The position numbers and the translations under genes are program-made. The notes under the pieces are model-generated. The model did not search any database. It saw nothing but the letters and a program-made list of their open reading frames with translations, and was not told where the DNA came from. From the NCBI GenBank assembly GCA_963775445.1, contig CAVZIT010000004.1, forward strand, positions 1,674,001 through 1,738,000: a stretch of DNA of 64,000 nucleotides, written 5' to 3'. Positions within the stretch are counted from its first letter, which is position 1. The number at the start of each line of letters is the position of its first letter. Origin of the DNA: Dokdonella_A sp963775445. GTDB taxonomy: Bacteria; Pseudomonadota; Gammaproteobacteria; Xanthomonadales; Rhodanobacteraceae. Below are positions 32,186 through 41,535 of the stretch, one piece after another.

Positions 32186-33478
32186 GTGAAATTGCATACC
32201 GCAAGGGTTGCAGCACTCGCTTTCGCGACGTCTGCGGCACAGGCCGGCACCATTCACCAGGTGCCAGGAGACTTTCCGACAATCCAGGCCGCGATCGTCG
32301 CCTCTGCAGATGGCGATACGGTGGTGGTCGCACCCGGTACCTATTTCGAACAAATCGATTTTCTTGATCGCCAGATCACGGTTCACAGTTCAGGTGGGGC
32401 AGCGATCACGGTCATCGATGGCGGTTTCCAGGGGCCGGTTGTGCAAATGAATGCGCAGGCGACGCGAGCGACCGTGCTGGAAGGGTTCACCATCACGCAC
32501 GGTCAGAACGATCTCTTCGCTGGCGGCATCGTCGCCAATGGCGGATCGCCGTCGATTGTCGGGAATATCATTTCGGACAATCTCGGCGGCGGATTGGGTA
32601 ACGGCATTACCTTGTCCGGATCATCGGCATCGATTCGCGACAATCAGATCATCAACAACCGCAATGGGTCGGGCAGCACGGGCGGTGGCGGTGGCGGAGG
32701 AATCACGGTGGGCGGCGACCCGTGTCCCGATGAAGACTGCGGTACGGAGATTCGCGGCAATCTCATCGAGGGCAACAGCACGGACAGCTTCACTTCCGGT
32801 GGCGGAATCTTTTTGAATGCGGCCGGCTACATCGCCGTGACGAACAATGTCATCCGCGGCAATTCGGCGCCGATGGAAGGCGGGGGTATTGCCATTGTCA
32901 ATCGCGTGAACGCACGCATCGAAAACAACCTGTTCCTCGACAATCACGTATTGCAAGGGCAAGTGGGCGAGGGCGGAGGGCTCTATTGGCTGACGCCTTC
33001 GGGGACGCGAGGGACGTATCTGATCGGAAACACCTTCATGGACAATCAAGCTGCCAGAGGTTCCGCGGTTTTTGCGGATGGCTACGACATGGCCGCAATG
33101 ATCGTCAACAACATGGTGGTCGGGACCTCGGGCTACTCAGCCGTCGAGTGCGGCACATTCAACGATCCATTCCCGCCGATGATTCGCAACAATGATGTGT
33201 TTGTCGCAGATGCCCCACCCTATGCGGGCTTGTGCGCAGATGCCGTCGGCAGCGATGGCAACATTTCCGCGCAACCCGTCTTTTTCAGCCGCGCGAATTA
33301 CCGACTGGCGGGAGGTTCGCCGGGCGTCGACGCCGGCGACAATGACGCGGTTACCGAACCACTCGATCTTCTTGGCGCGCCGAGGATCAGCGACGGCAAT
33401 GGCGACGGCGCAGCCATCGTCGACATGGGAGCCTACGAAACCCGGCCGGAAGTGCAGTTCTTGAACGGGTTTGATTGA
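32186..33478 (+). CDS. Secreted right-handed beta-helix protein
   Basis: The start is GTG 32186, 6 bases after AGGAGG, giving 430 residues with a short signal peptide (VAALAFATSAAQAG). The mature part starts with VPGDFPTIQAAIVASADGDT and VVVAPGTYFEQI, the entry of pectate-lyase-like beta-helix proteins, and continues with repeated GGGI-x-N turns such as GGGGGGITVGG and GGGIFLNAAGYIAV. The end is RPEVQFLNGFD, the same type of C-terminal motif as in the 14291 protein. No acidic catalytic set is evident, so a binding or surface role is as likely as a lyase. Confidence 0.86.
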   Translation: MKLHTARVAALAFATSAAQAGTIHQVPGDFPTIQAAIVASADGDTVVVAPGTYFEQIDFLDRQITVHSSGGAAITVIDGGFQGPVVQMNAQATRATVLEGFTITHGQNDLFAGGIVANGGSPSIVGNIISDNLGGGLGNGITLSGSSASIRDNQIINNRNGSGSTGGGGGGGITVGGDPCPDEDCGTEIRGNLIEGNSTDSFTSGGGIFLNAAGYIAVTNNVIRGNSAPMEGGGIAIVNRVNARIENNLFLDNHVLQGQVGEGGGLYWLTPSGTRGTYLIGNTFMDNQAARGSAVFADGYDMAAMIVNNMVVGTSGYSAVECGTFNDPFPPMIRNNDVFVADAPPYAGLCADAVGSDGNISAQPVFFSRANYRLAGGSPGVDAGDNDAVTEPLDLLGAPRISDGNGDGAAIVDMGAYETRPEVQFLNGFD

Positions 33479-33624
33479 AGGAGAAAATACGGGCAGTTGA
33501 TCTTGTTGGAATTTTGCACTGTGGGTTCCAGGCACTTGCTCGCCCAACACAAATCCGGATCAAACAGCCAATCTCCGGAGCAAGGCGAGGTAGCTCGGGC
33601 ATACTCAGCGAGAGCGATTTGCTA

Positions 33625-35655
33625 TCAGTGCTGTGGAATGTCTGCCACACCGCTGTCAAAGCCGTCAGCGAAAATGCTGTCCCATGTGACGGTCGCGGTT
33701 GCCGCTGCAGAGCGGAGGAACTCCGGGCCGATCGCCTCGACCTCGATCGTGGTTGTCGCCTCGTTGCCCTCGCGCATCAGCGCGCTTGCGAAATACGCGG
33801 TGTTCGGCGTGCCGCCGAGCCAGCTTTCGCTGCCATCGGCATGGCGCTGCAGCACCGCATAGGAATTCACCGGATCAGGAGATGGCGACCATGTGAGACG
33901 TACCGTTTCGCTGTCGGGTCCGATCGGGTAGGTTGCGGTCACCTGTACATCGGACGGCGGCTGCGGTGCAGGGGCCGGCAAGTCGTAGATCCCGAGCCGC
34001 CCAATGCGGATCGAATACGGTTCCGCACTTGAGCCGGGCGTGACGCGCAATGCGACAACCGCGATGGTTCGGCCCGCGAACGCGCCGAGATTGAACGTCA
34101 GTGAATCCCAGCCATTGCTTGTCGCGTCGCCGACATCGAAGTAGTCGAACAGGCTCGGCTCATCTTCAAACGCAAGACCGATCGAGAGGTGGGTCGGCGC
34201 CGCCGCGGCTCCGGTCTTGAACGCGATCACCAGAGCGGTATTCGTATCGACATCGAGATGTGTCTCGTACAGCGGAATGTCATTGACGGCATCGAGCGTG
34301 CCCGAAAGCAGCAGAGACGTACCTCCCCAATACGCATCGCTCCAGTCCAGCGTCGGCACCAGCAGCGAGCCATCGCTGCGCACGATCCAGCGCCACGTTG
34401 GCAGCACGTCCTGAAGGCTCAGATTGTTCCATTCGGCGTTCGACACGACCTCGCCATCGATTGCATGGAGATCGCCCTGACCCGTGTTGAAGTTCGTCAC
34501 GAACGGCAGCGCTGCAATCGGCGATGTCGCCGGAAGGTAGTTCGCGACGCCCTTCCACGCGGCGCTCGTCTGCGTGTTGCTCGGGTCATGATTCGGCCCG
34601 ACCCAGAAGTGGTTGTCGCGGGTGTAGAAATCGTTCGGGCTCGACGAGGAGTTGTAAGTCCATTCCGGTCGATAGAATCCGATCGAGGTCACGTGTGGCT
34701 GTCCTTCCGGAAAAACCGCGTTCCAGTTGACCGGCGAGTTGTATCCGTTCGATTCGACATCGATGCCAGCGTAAAGGTCGTACGGGCTGCGTCCGAGGCT
34801 GGTCGCGAGCGCTGCCGAATTCGCAAGCCCGCTCGCGGTCCAGTTGAAATTGAGGAACATGTCGTCCGAGACCAGCGTCGTGCCGTCCTCGAAGAACATC
34901 TGGTTTTGCGCGTCCAGCGCGTTCTGGTAGCTGATCGCCCCGGATGCCGTCATCGAGTCGTACCAGACGATCTTGAGATTCGAGTGGGCATGAAAATACT
35001 CCAGCATGTCGCGCATGTCGGTCGCGAGTTGCGCGTTGCCACCGGCGGTTTCCTGATTGATGAACCAGCCATCGAAGCCGTAGTAGTCCGCGGCTTCGAT
35101 CATCTTGTCCGCGACCGGGAACGTATCGCCATCACGCTGCACGAAATCCTCCACCCACTGGATCTGCCCACCGAACGCAATCGGGGGCAGATACACGTTG
35201 CCGAGGACCGGCACGCCGTTGCGGTGCGCAGCGTCGATCACGGTCGGATTCGGCGCGAGGATCAGCCCTTCGCCAGCCGATCCGCCCCAGAACACGAGCT
35301 GGTCGATGTATTGCCAGTAGTTGAGCGCGTAGTAGTCAAATGTCGGCGTGCCCTGAGACGGATTGAACGAGGTCGGCGCGAAGGCGACCAAGGTCGCGAC
35401 GCGCGCCTCATCCGCCTGCGCATGCGGATTCACGTTGAGATCAGGGTTCTCGAAGCGCGTGCCGAGCGGAATGCTGCCGCGATTGAAGGGTGCATCCGGA
35501 TCGGTAGCCGGATCCCAGTCGAGGATCGAAGAGGGAAACCAATACGACGCATAGGGCTGTCCCGGCAGGTTTCCAGCTCCCGCGTGCGAGGAAACCGCGC
35601 CAAGAACCGTTGCAACGATAGCGATCATCCAATACCGCGGATGCAGTTCGCGCAT
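33625..35655 (-). CDS. Secreted endo-beta-N-acetylglucosaminidase, GH85 family
   Basis: The protein releases N-glycans between the two core GlcNAc residues, if it follows the family. I start at ATG 35655 (676 aa, signal peptide MIAIVATVLGAVSSHAGAG); ATG 35688 is an alternative, 11 residues longer. The catalytic (beta/alpha)8 domain carries YALNYWQYIDQLVFWGG, IDAAHRNGVPVLGNVYLP and YYGFDGWFINQET, where Asn and Glu are the catalytic pair. A jelly-roll region and a fibronectin-like domain (PPSDVQVTATYPIG) follow. Near the end it has SIFADGFD, the motif also closing two beta-helix proteins, here with 9 extra residues. Confidence 0.88.
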   Translation of the reverse strand: MRELHPRYWMIAIVATVLGAVSSHAGAGNLPGQPYASYWFPSSILDWDPATDPDAPFNRGSIPLGTRFENPDLNVNPHAQADEARVATLVAFAPTSFNPSQGTPTFDYYALNYWQYIDQLVFWGGSAGEGLILAPNPTVIDAAHRNGVPVLGNVYLPPIAFGGQIQWVEDFVQRDGDTFPVADKMIEAADYYGFDGWFINQETAGGNAQLATDMRDMLEYFHAHSNLKIVWYDSMTASGAISYQNALDAQNQMFFEDGTTLVSDDMFLNFNWTASGLANSAALATSLGRSPYDLYAGIDVESNGYNSPVNWNAVFPEGQPHVTSIGFYRPEWTYNSSSSPNDFYTRDNHFWVGPNHDPSNTQTSAAWKGVANYLPATSPIAALPFVTNFNTGQGDLHAIDGEVVSNAEWNNLSLQDVLPTWRWIVRSDGSLLVPTLDWSDAYWGGTSLLLSGTLDAVNDIPLYETHLDVDTNTALVIAFKTGAAAAPTHLSIGLAFEDEPSLFDYFDVGDATSNGWDSLTFNLGAFAGRTIAVVALRVTPGSSAEPYSIRIGRLGIYDLPAPAPQPPSDVQVTATYPIGPDSETVRLTWSPSPDPVNSYAVLQRHADGSESWLGGTPNTAYFASALMREGNEATTTIEVEAIGPEFLRSAAATATVTWDSIFADGFDSGVADIPQH

Positions 35656-35771
35656 CTCAATCCCCCGCGCAATGCGTTGTGATTTCATGAGGTTCCGTTT
35701 CGAACAATTGGATGCAGCGCCGCCTCGGAATGACCTGCAACTGGACAGGAACGCATGCAAGCCTCGCGGCG

Positions 35772-36206
35772 TCATTCCGCCGTACTGACGCCCGAGCCAC
35801 CCATTTCCTTCGGCAAGTCCTGCATCTTCGGCAAGCCGTCCTTGATCGGAAGCATGGTTTCCTGATAGTGCACATGCACGCCGGCCCGGTAAGGAAAGTC
35901 CGGGATGACGGCTGCAAAGATGTCTATCAGATCCCAGTGCGGATGCTCCGCAAACAGATGACCGCCGCAGGTCTTGCACCATTTGCGCGCGCTTTTCGGG
36001 GTCTTGTTGTAGCTGCCGATGTTGTCGGCCCCGTGCGTGATGTCCAACGCTTCGGGCTTCCACAAGGTGAACGCGTTGAGCGGTCCCGCCGACCAATGCC
36101 GGCACGAATTGCAATGGCAATAGCCCATGGCGGCAGGCTCGCCGGTCACGGTGAATTGGACCGCGCCGCAAAAGCAGCTGCCTTCATAAACCTGCTCGTC
36201 GCTCAT
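35772..36206 (-). CDS. GFA/CENP-V family zinc-binding protein
   Basis: From ATG 36206 (strong GGGGAGA site) the protein has 144 residues. The glutathione-dependent formaldehyde-activating fold is shown by its Cys pattern: GSCFCGAVQF, YCHCNSCRHWSAG and KWCKTCGGHLF. These bind two zinc ions. Members react with S-hydroxymethyl glutathione or related thiols; a precise substrate is not assignable. It lies about 115 bases upstream of the GH85 gene on the same strand. Confidence 0.9.
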   Translation of the reverse strand: MSDEQVYEGSCFCGAVQFTVTGEPAAMGYCHCNSCRHWSAGPLNAFTLWKPEALDITHGADNIGSYNKTPKSARKWCKTCGGHLFAEHPHWDLIDIFAAVIPDFPYRAGVHVHYQETMLPIKDGLPKMQDLPKEMGGSGVSTAE

Positions 36207-36711
36207 GATGCATCTCCCCGGTGATTGGCACGAAGTTGGGCCCACCGCGCTGACCTGCGCCACGACCTGCAGCGGCGCGAGATCGAACGTATTCGCGGAT
36301 GCCCGCGGTAATCAGGATAGGAGCAATGTCCCCGGATCGCCACTGAAAACGAGGTCTGGGTGGACGCTCCCAATCCTGCTTCCTGCACGGGAATTGGCCG
36401 ATCCAAAGAGTCAGCCGACCCGCCATTCGAGTGCTGCCGCCGTTTCGGCTTGTCGAGCCATGTGACCGAACTTTTCAGCCGGCTCGCACACCAAGCCGCC
36501 AAGCGTGATGCACCGGCCACTGATGCGGGCAGGCGAAGTTCGTCGATGGATGCCGACACTCATCATCCAGTCATCCTGGCGGAGCGTATCATCCCGCGCC
36601 GAACAGCGAACCGAAATGGGCGCACCGACCGCGATTTTGCGGCTGGCAGCACGTTTCCGGGACGATCACAGGCAGACAATTGAGCACAGGCATACGAGGA
36701 AGGTCCGATTG
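36207..36711. other. No supported gene
   Basis: The 505 bases between divergent genes show only short frames on both strands. The last bases carry a GAGGAAGG ribosome site for the gene at 36712. Confidence 0.4.
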
Positions 36712-37374
36712 GTGCGAGCGAGACCCGAGATCGAAGCATCGATTCACGCAGCCGGTTGTCAACACGCCTCGACCGGACAGGCAATCGTGCGCTTGTTGTA
36801 CGCGACGTCACGGGCCGCTACCCGCATGTCGGCGACGCGCGCCAACAGCTGGGCGGGGCTGGTTGCCGATGTCACGGTGAGCATCGCGCTGCTTTGGCTA
36901 GGGCTGCGACGCTACGACTCGCATGTGGCGAGCGCGCTGGGTGCCATCCTCTGTGGCCTGCTGGCTTTCAGTTTTGTCGAATACGCGTTTCATCGCTGGC
37001 TGTTCCACGGTCGGGTGCGTGTGATGGAAGAAGGTCATCGCAAGCATCATGATGAGCCCAGGGGATACGACTCGTTGCCTTTCTTTGTTGCGCCTTTGCT
37101 GATGCTGGCGCTGGCTGCCGCGCTGGCTTGCGTCGTGCCGACCACCACTGCGTTGTTGTCAGCGGGCGCGCTGGCGAGCGGCTACGCCGCGTATGGATCG
37201 GGTCACTTGGCCATTCATTTCGTGCGCTTTCGGCATCCGCTGCCTCGGCGTTGGGCGGCAGCGCATCATGTCCATCACTTCCATCCCGACACAAATTTCG
37301 GCGTCACCTCGCCGCTGTGGGACATCCTTCTCGGAACCCGCTACATGTCGAGCAGCAAACGGGAAATTTCATGA
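36712..37374 (+). CDS. Fatty acid hydroxylase / sterol desaturase family protein
   Basis: The di-iron histidine clusters are complete: FHRWLFH, GHRKHHD and HHVHHFHPD, plus HLAIH. Four hydrophobic segments surround them, as in membrane-bound hydroxylases and carotenoid hydroxylases (PF04116 type). I start at GTG 36712, which has GAGGAAGG at 8 bases (220 aa); TTG 36709 or ATG 36826 are alternatives. It should hydroxylate a lipid or carotenoid at the inner membrane. Context gives no pathway clue. Confidence 0.87.
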   Translation: MRARPEIEASIHAAGCQHASTGQAIVRLLYATSRAATRMSATRANSWAGLVADVTVSIALLWLGLRRYDSHVASALGAILCGLLAFSFVEYAFHRWLFHGRVRVMEEGHRKHHDEPRGYDSLPFFVAPLLMLALAAALACVVPTTTALLSAGALASGYAAYGSGHLAIHFVRFRHPLPRRWAAAHHVHHFHPDTNFGVTSPLWDILLGTRYMSSSKREIS

Positions 37375-37521
37375 GCCGCCAGGCGAGCCATCCAGACGTG
37401 TCCTCGCATCGATATGCGGCGTCGCCACGCGCCGTACTCTTCGTCTTCGCAACAACTGGCAATGCCGCCGATCGCAAGCGCGGCACGTGAATCAGTTGGG
37501 CATTGCGGGCGGGGAACCGAA

Positions 37522-38547
37522 TTGAAACCGCTTCGTAATCGACGCACCGGCGCTATCCATTTGCGCCGCGCCGGCGTGGTTCTTCTAGTCGCCGCGTTCG
37601 GCGCGACGCTCGCAGTGCCGATCCTGCTCGGTGGTCGCGTCGCACTCGCGGCGGTGGTCGGGTTTCCGGTGGCTGGTTATCTTGCGCTGCTCGGCGTCAT
37701 CGCGACGAGCTGGCTCGCCCGCGCAGTCAAGATACGGACGCTCCTGCACCGGCTGGGCGTAGTGGCTCCGTTCGCACAGCTGCTTGCGATTTCACTCGCG
37801 ACCGATTGCGCGTTCATGGTGACGCCGGCTGGAGTCGGCGGTTACGCAGCGAGTGTCTACTACCTGCATCGTGCCGGCGCCTCGGTCAGCGGCGCGACCA
37901 CCATCACCGCGGCTGATCAGGCGTTGGACGTCATATTTTTCCTGCTGGCCGTGCCGCTCGCGGCGTTCACGTTGTTCGGTGCGCACCTTCCGTCGCGGTG
38001 GGCAATCGTCGCAATCGGCGGCGGCGGTCTTGTGCTCGCGCTGGTATTCGCCGCCCTGTTTGCCCGCCGCCGTCTCCTGGCTTGGATGTTCGGTCAGGAC
38101 GGCGCCGGCGCGCGTTGGCCGTGGTGGCAGCGGCACCGTCAGGCGTTGCGCGGGTTCTGCTCGAACCTGGTCGCTCATGCAAGGATGCTCGCGGCGGCTG
38201 GCCCGTGGTTTTTTGGCGCGGTGTTCGGGCTGACGGCAGTGCAATGGCTGGCGCGCTACGGCGTACTCTGGCTCGCACTGGCCGTGCTTGGACACCCCAT
38301 TTCGGTTGCGAAGGCATTTCTGCTGCAGTCGATCGTGCTCAATGCCGCGCAGTGGACCGGCATGCCCGCGGGCGGTGGTGGCGCCGAAATCGGCTTGACC
38401 GCGACGCTCGTCGCCTGGGTGCCAGCCACTGCTATCGCGGCTGCGCTCCTGTTGTGGCGCATGGCGACCTTGTATGCGAGTCTCGCCGCGGGTCTGGGCG
38501 CAATCGGATGGCTTGCGCGGCGGCGCGATGGGCAATTCCGAAGGTAG
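37522..38547 (+). CDS. Lysylphosphatidylglycerol synthase TM-region family protein
   Basis: The start is probably TTG 37522 (KPLRNRRTGAIHLRRAG), with GGGGAA upstream, giving 341 residues. About eight hydrophobic helices carry the UPF0104/YbhN-type features: ATSWLARAVKIRTLLHRLGV, TPAGVGGYAASVYYLHRAGA and WTGMPAGGGGAEIG. These match the transmembrane flippase half of MprF without its lysyl-transferase domain. Such stand-alone proteins are thought to move lipids or glycolipids across the inner membrane. Confidence 0.85.
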   Translation: MKPLRNRRTGAIHLRRAGVVLLVAAFGATLAVPILLGGRVALAAVVGFPVAGYLALLGVIATSWLARAVKIRTLLHRLGVVAPFAQLLAISLATDCAFMVTPAGVGGYAASVYYLHRAGASVSGATTITAADQALDVIFFLLAVPLAAFTLFGAHLPSRWAIVAIGGGGLVLALVFAALFARRRLLAWMFGQDGAGARWPWWQRHRQALRGFCSNLVAHARMLAAAGPWFFGAVFGLTAVQWLARYGVLWLALAVLGHPISVAKAFLLQSIVLNAAQWTGMPAGGGGAEIGLTATLVAWVPATAIAAALLLWRMATLYASLAAGLGAIGWLARRRDGQFRR

Positions 38548-38577
38548 ATTCCGGTCGTCGTACGCTTGCGGAAAAAC

Positions 38578-38886
38578 TCAGACGTAGCGTGGGATGGGCC
38601 CGTTGTGCGGCGTCATGCGGTCGCTGAGATCGAAAGCGATTTCATCGACATAGCACCACCCCCAGCCTTCGGGTGGATCGTAGCCTTCAATGATGGGGTG
38701 TTGGGTCGCGTGGAAATGTCTGGTGGCGTGGCGATGGGGCGAGTCGTCGCAGCAGCCAACGTGCCCGCACGTACGGCACAGTCGCAGGTGCACCCATTCC
38801 GAGCCGATCTTGAGGCATTCCTCGCAGCCCAGCGCGCTGGGCGTGACGTCACGGATTCCCGCCATGTGTTTGCATTGATCAGACAT
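38578..38886 (-). CDS. UBP-type zinc finger protein
   Basis: The 102 residues are a complete ZnF-UBP domain: CEECLKIGSEWVHLRLCRTC, then HVGCCDDSPHRHATRHFHAT, then HPIIEGYDPPEGWGWCY. The Cys and His zinc ligands are all present. In eukaryotes this fold binds the C-terminus of ubiquitin; in bacteria its partner is not known. ATG 38886 overlaps the end of the cNMP/reductase gene by 8 bases, so they are coupled, and this pairing is frequent in bacteria. Confidence 0.9.
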   Translation of the reverse strand: MSDQCKHMAGIRDVTPSALGCEECLKIGSEWVHLRLCRTCGHVGCCDDSPHRHATRHFHATQHPIIEGYDPPEGWGWCYVDEIAFDLSDRMTPHNGPIPRYV

Positions 38887-40579
38887 GTACCGGTTCCTTC
38901 GCAATGTTCACGGATTGATCTTTGGTCTGCGCGAGGTACGCGTGCAGCGCGGCCACGACTTGCGCGCCTTCGCCGACAGCCGCGGCAACCCGCTTGGTCG
39001 AACCTGAGCGCACGTCGCCGATGGCGAAGATTCCGGGACGGTTCGTTTCCAGCGCCTGCAGGCCGGCAGCACATTTCGCGCCGGTGAGCACGAAGCCTTT
39101 ATCGTCCAGTGCGATACCACATTGCGCCAGCCAGTCGGTGTTCGGATCGGCGCCGATGAACAGAAACAGATGGCGAACCGCCAGACGTGTTTCGCGTCCC
39201 GACGGACGATGGCGCCAGCAGACCGATTCGAGCACATCGTCGTGACCTTCGAGGGCGATGATTTCTGCGTCGGTGACGAGTTCGATGTTGGGCTGAGCGG
39301 CGATGCGATCGATCAGATAGCGCGACATGGTCGCACTCAGGTCGGGCCGACGCGCGATAAGCCAGACCTTGGCGACCTGGCTCGCCAGATACACTGCGGC
39401 CTGCCCTGCGGAATTGCCACCGCCGACGAGCGCCACTTCCTGCCCGGCGCACAGTTTGGCTTCGAGCGGCGAGGCCCAATAGTGAATCGAGGAGCCTTCG
39501 AACATCGTGACATTTTTCGCATCGAGACTGCGGTAGCGCGCACCGCTGGCGACGATCACCGCGCGCGTCTTCAATGATTCGCCGTCGGCAAGATGCAGCA
39601 CGAATCCGCCGCGGCCTTCGCCCGATACTTCCTCGAGTCGGACCGCCTCGTTGGGGATGGCCATTTCGGCGCCGAATTTCTGTGCCTGATTGAACGCGCG
39701 CGCCATCAAGGCCAAGCCGCTGATGCCGGTGGGAAAGCCGAGGTAGTTTTCGATGCGGGCAGACGCGCCAGCCTGGCCGCCGAACGCGCGGCAATCCAGA
39801 ACCAACGCGGACAAGCCTTCCGATGCCGCGTAGACCGCAGCGGCGAGACCGGCTGGGCCCGCACCGACGATGGCCACGTCGCGAACCTTGGACGGATCCA
39901 GCGCGCCGATCAGGCCGATGCAGCGCGCAAGTTCGTCCTCGCCAGGATTGCGCAGCAGCTGGCCAGCGGGGCACAGCACGATCGGCAGCTCGGTGCGCCT
40001 GATGTGGAAGCGCTCGATCAGGGCATGGGCGTCCGCATCGAGGTCCGGATCGAGCCTCTGGTGTGGGTGCCCGTTACGCGAGAGGAATCCGTCGAGGCGC
40101 AGGACGTCGCGACTGTCCGCTCGACCGATAATGATCGGGCCGCCACCACCGGTTTCGAGCAGCGCGACGCGGCGCAGGATCAATGCACGCATGATCCGCT
40201 CGCCGAGTTCGGCTTCCGCGACCAGCAGATCGCGCAGCTTCTCGGGTGCGATTACGAGCACCTCGACAGTGCTCGTGGCTTGTGCATCGATCAGCGCGGG
40301 TCGACCCGAGAGTTGCGACAGTTCGCCGGAAAATTGTCCCGGGTGGTGGGTGACGATCATGCGCTGCGGGCCGAACCCGTCGCGTTGGCTGATCTCGACC
40401 TCGCCGTCGAGAACCACGAACATGCCCGGACCGATTTCGCCGGTCCTGGCGAGATATTCGCCCGCCGCATAATGGCGAATTTCTCCAAATCTGCGCAGCC
40501 GATCGATTTCACCGACCTCCAGCGTCGGAAACATCTGATCGTGGCGGCTGTCGCCTATGGAACGTCCGGATGCGGACAT
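38879..40579 (-). CDS. cNMP-binding domain fused to thioredoxin-reductase-like flavoprotein
   Basis: ATG 40579 (site AAGGG) opens a 566-residue protein. Residues about 15-140 are a cyclic-nucleotide-binding jelly roll (LARTGEIGPGMFVVLDGEVE and GELSQLSGRPALIDA). The flavoprotein part from about 250 has GAGPAGLAAAVYAASEG for FAD and VGGGNSAGQAAVYLAS for NADPH. The CxxC redox pair of true thioredoxin reductases is replaced (SSIHYWASPLEAKLC), so disulphide reduction is doubtful. It is translationally coupled to the UBP zinc finger gene. It may be a regulated NADPH-dependent oxidoreductase. Confidence 0.9.
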   Translation of the reverse strand: MSASGRSIGDSRHDQMFPTLEVGEIDRLRRFGEIRHYAAGEYLARTGEIGPGMFVVLDGEVEISQRDGFGPQRMIVTHHPGQFSGELSQLSGRPALIDAQATSTVEVLVIAPEKLRDLLVAEAELGERIMRALILRRVALLETGGGGPIIIGRADSRDVLRLDGFLSRNGHPHQRLDPDLDADAHALIERFHIRRTELPIVLCPAGQLLRNPGEDELARCIGLIGALDPSKVRDVAIVGAGPAGLAAAVYAASEGLSALVLDCRAFGGQAGASARIENYLGFPTGISGLALMARAFNQAQKFGAEMAIPNEAVRLEEVSGEGRGGFVLHLADGESLKTRAVIVASGARYRSLDAKNVTMFEGSSIHYWASPLEAKLCAGQEVALVGGGNSAGQAAVYLASQVAKVWLIARRPDLSATMSRYLIDRIAAQPNIELVTDAEIIALEGHDDVLESVCWRHRPSGRETRLAVRHLFLFIGADPNTDWLAQCGIALDDKGFVLTGAKCAAGLQALETNRPGIFAIGDVRSGSTKRVAAAVGEGAQVVAALHAYLAQTKDQSVNIAKEPVHV

Positions 40580-40820
40580 GGCCCTTCTCTTGTTGACGCG
40601 ATGCAAGTCTATTCCGGTGTGAATGAGATGTGCAGTCTCGGGCAGCGATTGCGTATCGGCGTCATGTTTTTGGCACTTGTGGCAGCGGCGCACACGTGAA
40701 CCTGCGCGTCGCGCCAGGCACGGAGGCATAGGCGACCACGCATGAACGACGCGCCCATTCATCCCAATTCACGAGACCATCGAGCCCCGCCGCCAAGCCG
40801 GATCTTATACGTGCCCTATG

Positions 40821-41270
40821 TCAGTCCGGCTTTTCGTCCCGGGGCCGGTTTCGCTCCGTGTCCATAGCGAGTCGTGCCGCCAGTTGCTGCGTTGCACGCT
40901 GCCGGGCACGCGCGAGCTGGCGTTCCGCCCAGCGTTTGAGCACGCGTGCCCGGCGCGCGCCGGTTTGCGGATCGCGCACGACTTCTTCGATGCGCGCGAG
41001 CAGCGTGTCGACGTTTTCTCGCTGCGGCGAGTCGACGTCGCGTGCTCCCGACCACATGTCGATCCAGTTGTCAGAATGTTCGGCCATGCGAAGTGCGATG
41101 CGAAAGAAGCGTGGCTCGCGCGATCTGAGCAACGCGAGATCAAGCATGGCGGCGGCGAGCGTGACCGGAACAAGCGCGAAGTCGCGGAGTGCTCCCAACA
41201 GCAGCTTTAGTTGCAACATGCCCACAGCGCGAATCAGTGAACCTGCCGTGTGTTCGGATGATGTCTTCAT
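40821..41270 (-). CDS. Hypothetical membrane-associated protein, 149 aa
   Basis: From ATG 41270 the chain has a hydrophobic stretch (about 20-50, LLLGALRDFALVPVTLAAAM) and then a charged helical tail (VLKRWAERQLARARQRATQQ). I do not recognise the family. It may be a single- or double-span inner-membrane protein with a cytoplasmic coiled tail. The frame is open upstream to 41525, but that part lacks a site. Confidence 0.65.
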   Translation of the reverse strand: MKTSSEHTAGSLIRAVGMLQLKLLLGALRDFALVPVTLAAAMLDLALLRSREPRFFRIALRMAEHSDNWIDMWSGARDVDSPQRENVDTLLARIEEVVRDPQTGARRARVLKRWAERQLARARQRATQQLAARLAMDTERNRPRDEKPD

Positions 41271-41535
41271 ATCGAATGCGTATGCGGATTGCAGTGAGAA
41301 TGGCTGTACTTTCTTCTTGGCACTCGATCCAGGCGGCGCCTGTTTGGGTGAGCCGTTGTATTCCAGATGAACCGCGAGCTTGGGCCGGCTGCTAACCTTG
41401 CGACCACAACCCCGGGCGCCATGGGCATCATAGTTGCCTTCTTCATTGTCACCACGTTCGCTGGCGCAATGACCGTGGGGACGAGGCTTGCGGCGTCGCC
41501 AGAACCGACAAAGTGCAGACTTCAATTAATGGCCC

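Noticed and set aside
34189..35682. 497-codon open frame opposite the GH85 gene
   Set aside because: It is antisense to a gene with catalytic motifs; arginine-rich shadow.
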